DNA of 15,222 nucleotides from Flectobacillus roseus. GTDB taxonomy: Bacteria; Bacteroidota; Bacteroidia; Cytophagales; Spirosomataceae. The position numbers and the translations under genes were made by a program. Where the stretch lies: NCBI RefSeq assembly GCF_030056665.1, contig NZ_JASHIG010000069.1; one strand, given 5' to 3'. Numbering within the stretch: position 1 is the first letter of the stretch; the number at the start of each line of letters is the position of its first letter. Below are positions 14,089 through 15,222 of this stretch, piece after piece. The notes under the pieces are model-generated. The model did no database searches. It was given only the letters and a program-made list of their open reading frames with translations, and was not told where the DNA came from.

Positions 14089-14439
14089 CTACGCTTCAAC
14101 TTGATTTAGCAATTTGATAGTTGAATAGTTTGCTGTTTGTGGATCCAGTTGTTGAATTTCAGTCGCCACTAATCCCAAACTTGTCACAAGGATTTCAATG
14201 AGTAGAATTTCTGGTTGATTGTACCAATTTTGAAACTCAGTTTGGTTAGCCTCCCAACTTTTTGGAGAGGTGGCGAAACCAGTCGCATCAGGGTACTTTT
14301 TTGAATCAGCAATTTTCGAAATATCAATTTTTTCGTAGTAGCCGACATTAATTGTTTTTCTTGTCTCAGAGATGTTGTCATAGTTCATCTCAATTTCTGA
14401 AATGCCCCGTTTATTAGAGGCAAGGATTGCTTTAAACAT
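14089..14439 (-). CDS. Small 116-aa protein next to fibre gene
   Basis: It starts at ATG 14439, 12 nt after the fibre-like gene's stop, so it is surely co-transcribed with it. It is mixed alpha/beta with 'EIEMNYDNISETRKTINVG', a Trp-containing helix (SWEANQTEFQNWYNQP) and 'EILLIEILVTSLGLVATEI', then 'QLDPQ' near the end. There is no signal peptide or membrane segment, since the hydrophobic stretch is interrupted by Glu and Thr. Genes in this position after a fibre are often fibre chaperones or structural accessories, but nothing in the sequence proves that here. Its stop codon abuts the right inverted element. Confidence 0.6.
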   Translation of the reverse strand: MFKAILASNKRGISEIEMNYDNISETRKTINVGYYEKIDISKIADSKKYPDATGFATSPKSWEANQTEFQNWYNQPEILLIEILVTSLGLVATEIQQLDPQTANYSTIKLLNQVEA

Positions 14440-14451
14440 ATTGATTTTAAG

Positions 14452-15222
14452 TTACATTTGTTGAACAAAAACTACTTTCCCATTACTGTTTACTGTCAGA
14501 TACCCTGAAGGTGCGCTTGATTTTGCATACGATTCTACATTGTTTAATCTAAGCTCACTAGTTGAGGAAGAAACTGAATTAACCACATCAGATTGTATAT
14601 TTTGAATATAGTTCATGCCATCCATGACACTACCATGTTTAGAATTGAACCAGAAGTTGGTCGAAACCACATTTCCGTTGAATTCAAAGGGTTTTCCTGA
14701 AATACTATCCCAGTGATGACTATGCGCACTTGGATTAAACTCGGACGGTTTTCCTGTGATGCTATCCCAATGGTGGGTATGCCCCCAATCGGCTTTACCA
14801 TCGATTTTACTTTTCACCAAAGCAACTGATACAGGATTTGTAATGGCATTTGACCATCTGGCATCATCGTTGACCACATCTACGTGGTATCTAACCACAT
14901 TTCCGTCTACTTGCACAACGTTGTAAGCACCAGAGGAAAAATTGATAGTGCTGTATTGCCCTTTATCTCCTGCATTTTCCTGTAGGGATATGTTAAAAGC
15001 GGGTTTTCCTACAATACTATCCCAATGGTGGGTATGCCCCCAATCGGCTTTACCATCGATTTTACTTTTCACCAAAGCAACTGATACAGGATTCGTAATG
15101 GCATTTGACCATCTGGCATCATCGTTGACTACATCCACATGGTATCTGACTACATTTCCGTCTACTTGCACCACGTTGTAAGCGCCAGAAGAAAAGTTAA
15201 CGGTGTTGTATATACCCTTGTC
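14452..15222 (-). CDS. Fibre-like protein with repeated HxH modules, 5' end beyond window
   Basis: The frame is open at the window's right edge (first visible residues DKGIYNTV) and ends at TAA 14452, giving 256 visible residues. An in-frame GTG at 15174 is not the real start because the repeat continues upstream. Two visible copies of an 85-aa module carry 'DARWSNAITNPVSVALV', 'SKIDGKADWGHTHHWDS' and 'GKP'. 'HHWDSIxGKP' occurs three times. H-x-H motifs after a GKAD-type turn are known from phage long-fibre tips such as T4 gp37, where they bind metal in a trimer. The C-terminal about 75 residues (NVVSTNFWF... VVFVQQM) form a separate end domain. Likely role: trimeric receptor-binding fibre or spike of a virus or virus-like particle. 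Confidence 0.8.
   Translation of the reverse strand, partial: DKGIYNTVNFSSGAYNVVQVDGNVVRYHVDVVNDDARWSNAITNPVSVALVKSKIDGKADWGHTHHWDSIVGKPAFNISLQENAGDKGQYSTINFSSGAYNVVQVDGNVVRYHVDVVNDDARWSNAITNPVSVALVKSKIDGKADWGHTHHWDSITGKPSEFNPSAHSHHWDSISGKPFEFNGNVVSTNFWFNSKHGSVMDGMNYIQNIQSDVVNSVSSSTSELRLNNVESYAKSSAPSGYLTVNSNGKVVFVQQM
14747..15222. repeat. 255-bp direct repeats in the fibre gene
   Basis: Segment 14747-14967 is repeated at 15002-15222 with a 255-bp offset (85 codons) and only scattered, mostly third-position differences. The second copy is cut by the window edge. Such long, near-identical in-frame repeats allow copy-number change by recombination, and so fibre-length variation. Confidence 0.9.

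Noticed and set aside
1..15222. CRISPR array, tRNA or rRNA genes
   Set aside because: No regularly spaced short repeats with unique spacers and no cloverleaf or rRNA-like sequence were seen; the only tandem repeats are in-frame within protein genes.

Overview
The window looks like Bacteroidota DNA, probably Cytophagales-like, although no taxon can be fixed from one window. The reasons are the AT-rich sequence, starts without clear Shine-Dalgarno sites, a DUF11-type surface protein, a partner protein with Bacteroidota-style Ig-like modules, and a sensor with the DHp motif 'WIQSHVVRAPL'. It splits into two very different halves.

Region 1 (1-4440, + strand) looks like ordinary chromosome. It holds the 3' end of a large DUF11 repeat surface protein and a small secreted protein. 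A 770-bp gene-free stretch with three hairpins follows, one of them a convincing terminator. Last comes a three-PAS signalling protein with a phospho-acceptor DHp helix and a receiver domain but no ATPase domain. From 4435 to 4954 there is no convincing gene. This stretch holds an AT-rich hairpin and the left copy of a three-box inverted element.

Region 2 (4955-15222, - strand) is a compact leftward operon that looks virus-like or mobile. In transcription order it has: a fibre-like protein with repeated HxH/WDSIxGKP modules (open at the window edge), two small unknown proteins, two single-span membrane proteins, two tiny proteins, a transglutaminase-like/N6-adenine methyltransferase fusion, a 1259-aa strawberry-notch-type helicase, an unknown 350-aa protein and a coiled-coil protein. 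From the first membrane protein to the 350-aa protein, every gene overlaps the next. No capsid, portal, terminase, integrase or transposase is visible, so the element type stays open.

Two observations stand out. First, three consecutive, otherwise unrelated proteins (methyltransferase, helicase, unknown) end in the same short tag, Y-(K/T)-YRLRLQLQ. It is encoded by different synonymous codons each time, so selection is on the peptide. I infer a docking or packaging tag. With a methyltransferase plus strawberry-notch helicase, the layout recalls phage P1 DarB, an antirestriction protein carried in the virion. Second, a 26-bp perfect inverted repeat plus two further GGTAGC boxes at identical spacing (29 and 49 nt) occurs at 4835-4950 and 13972-14087. 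The two copies bracket a 9.25-kb block of nine genes like transposon or inversion ends. Removing the block would place gene b (14089-14439) about 35 nt before the AT-rich hairpin at 4766-4800.
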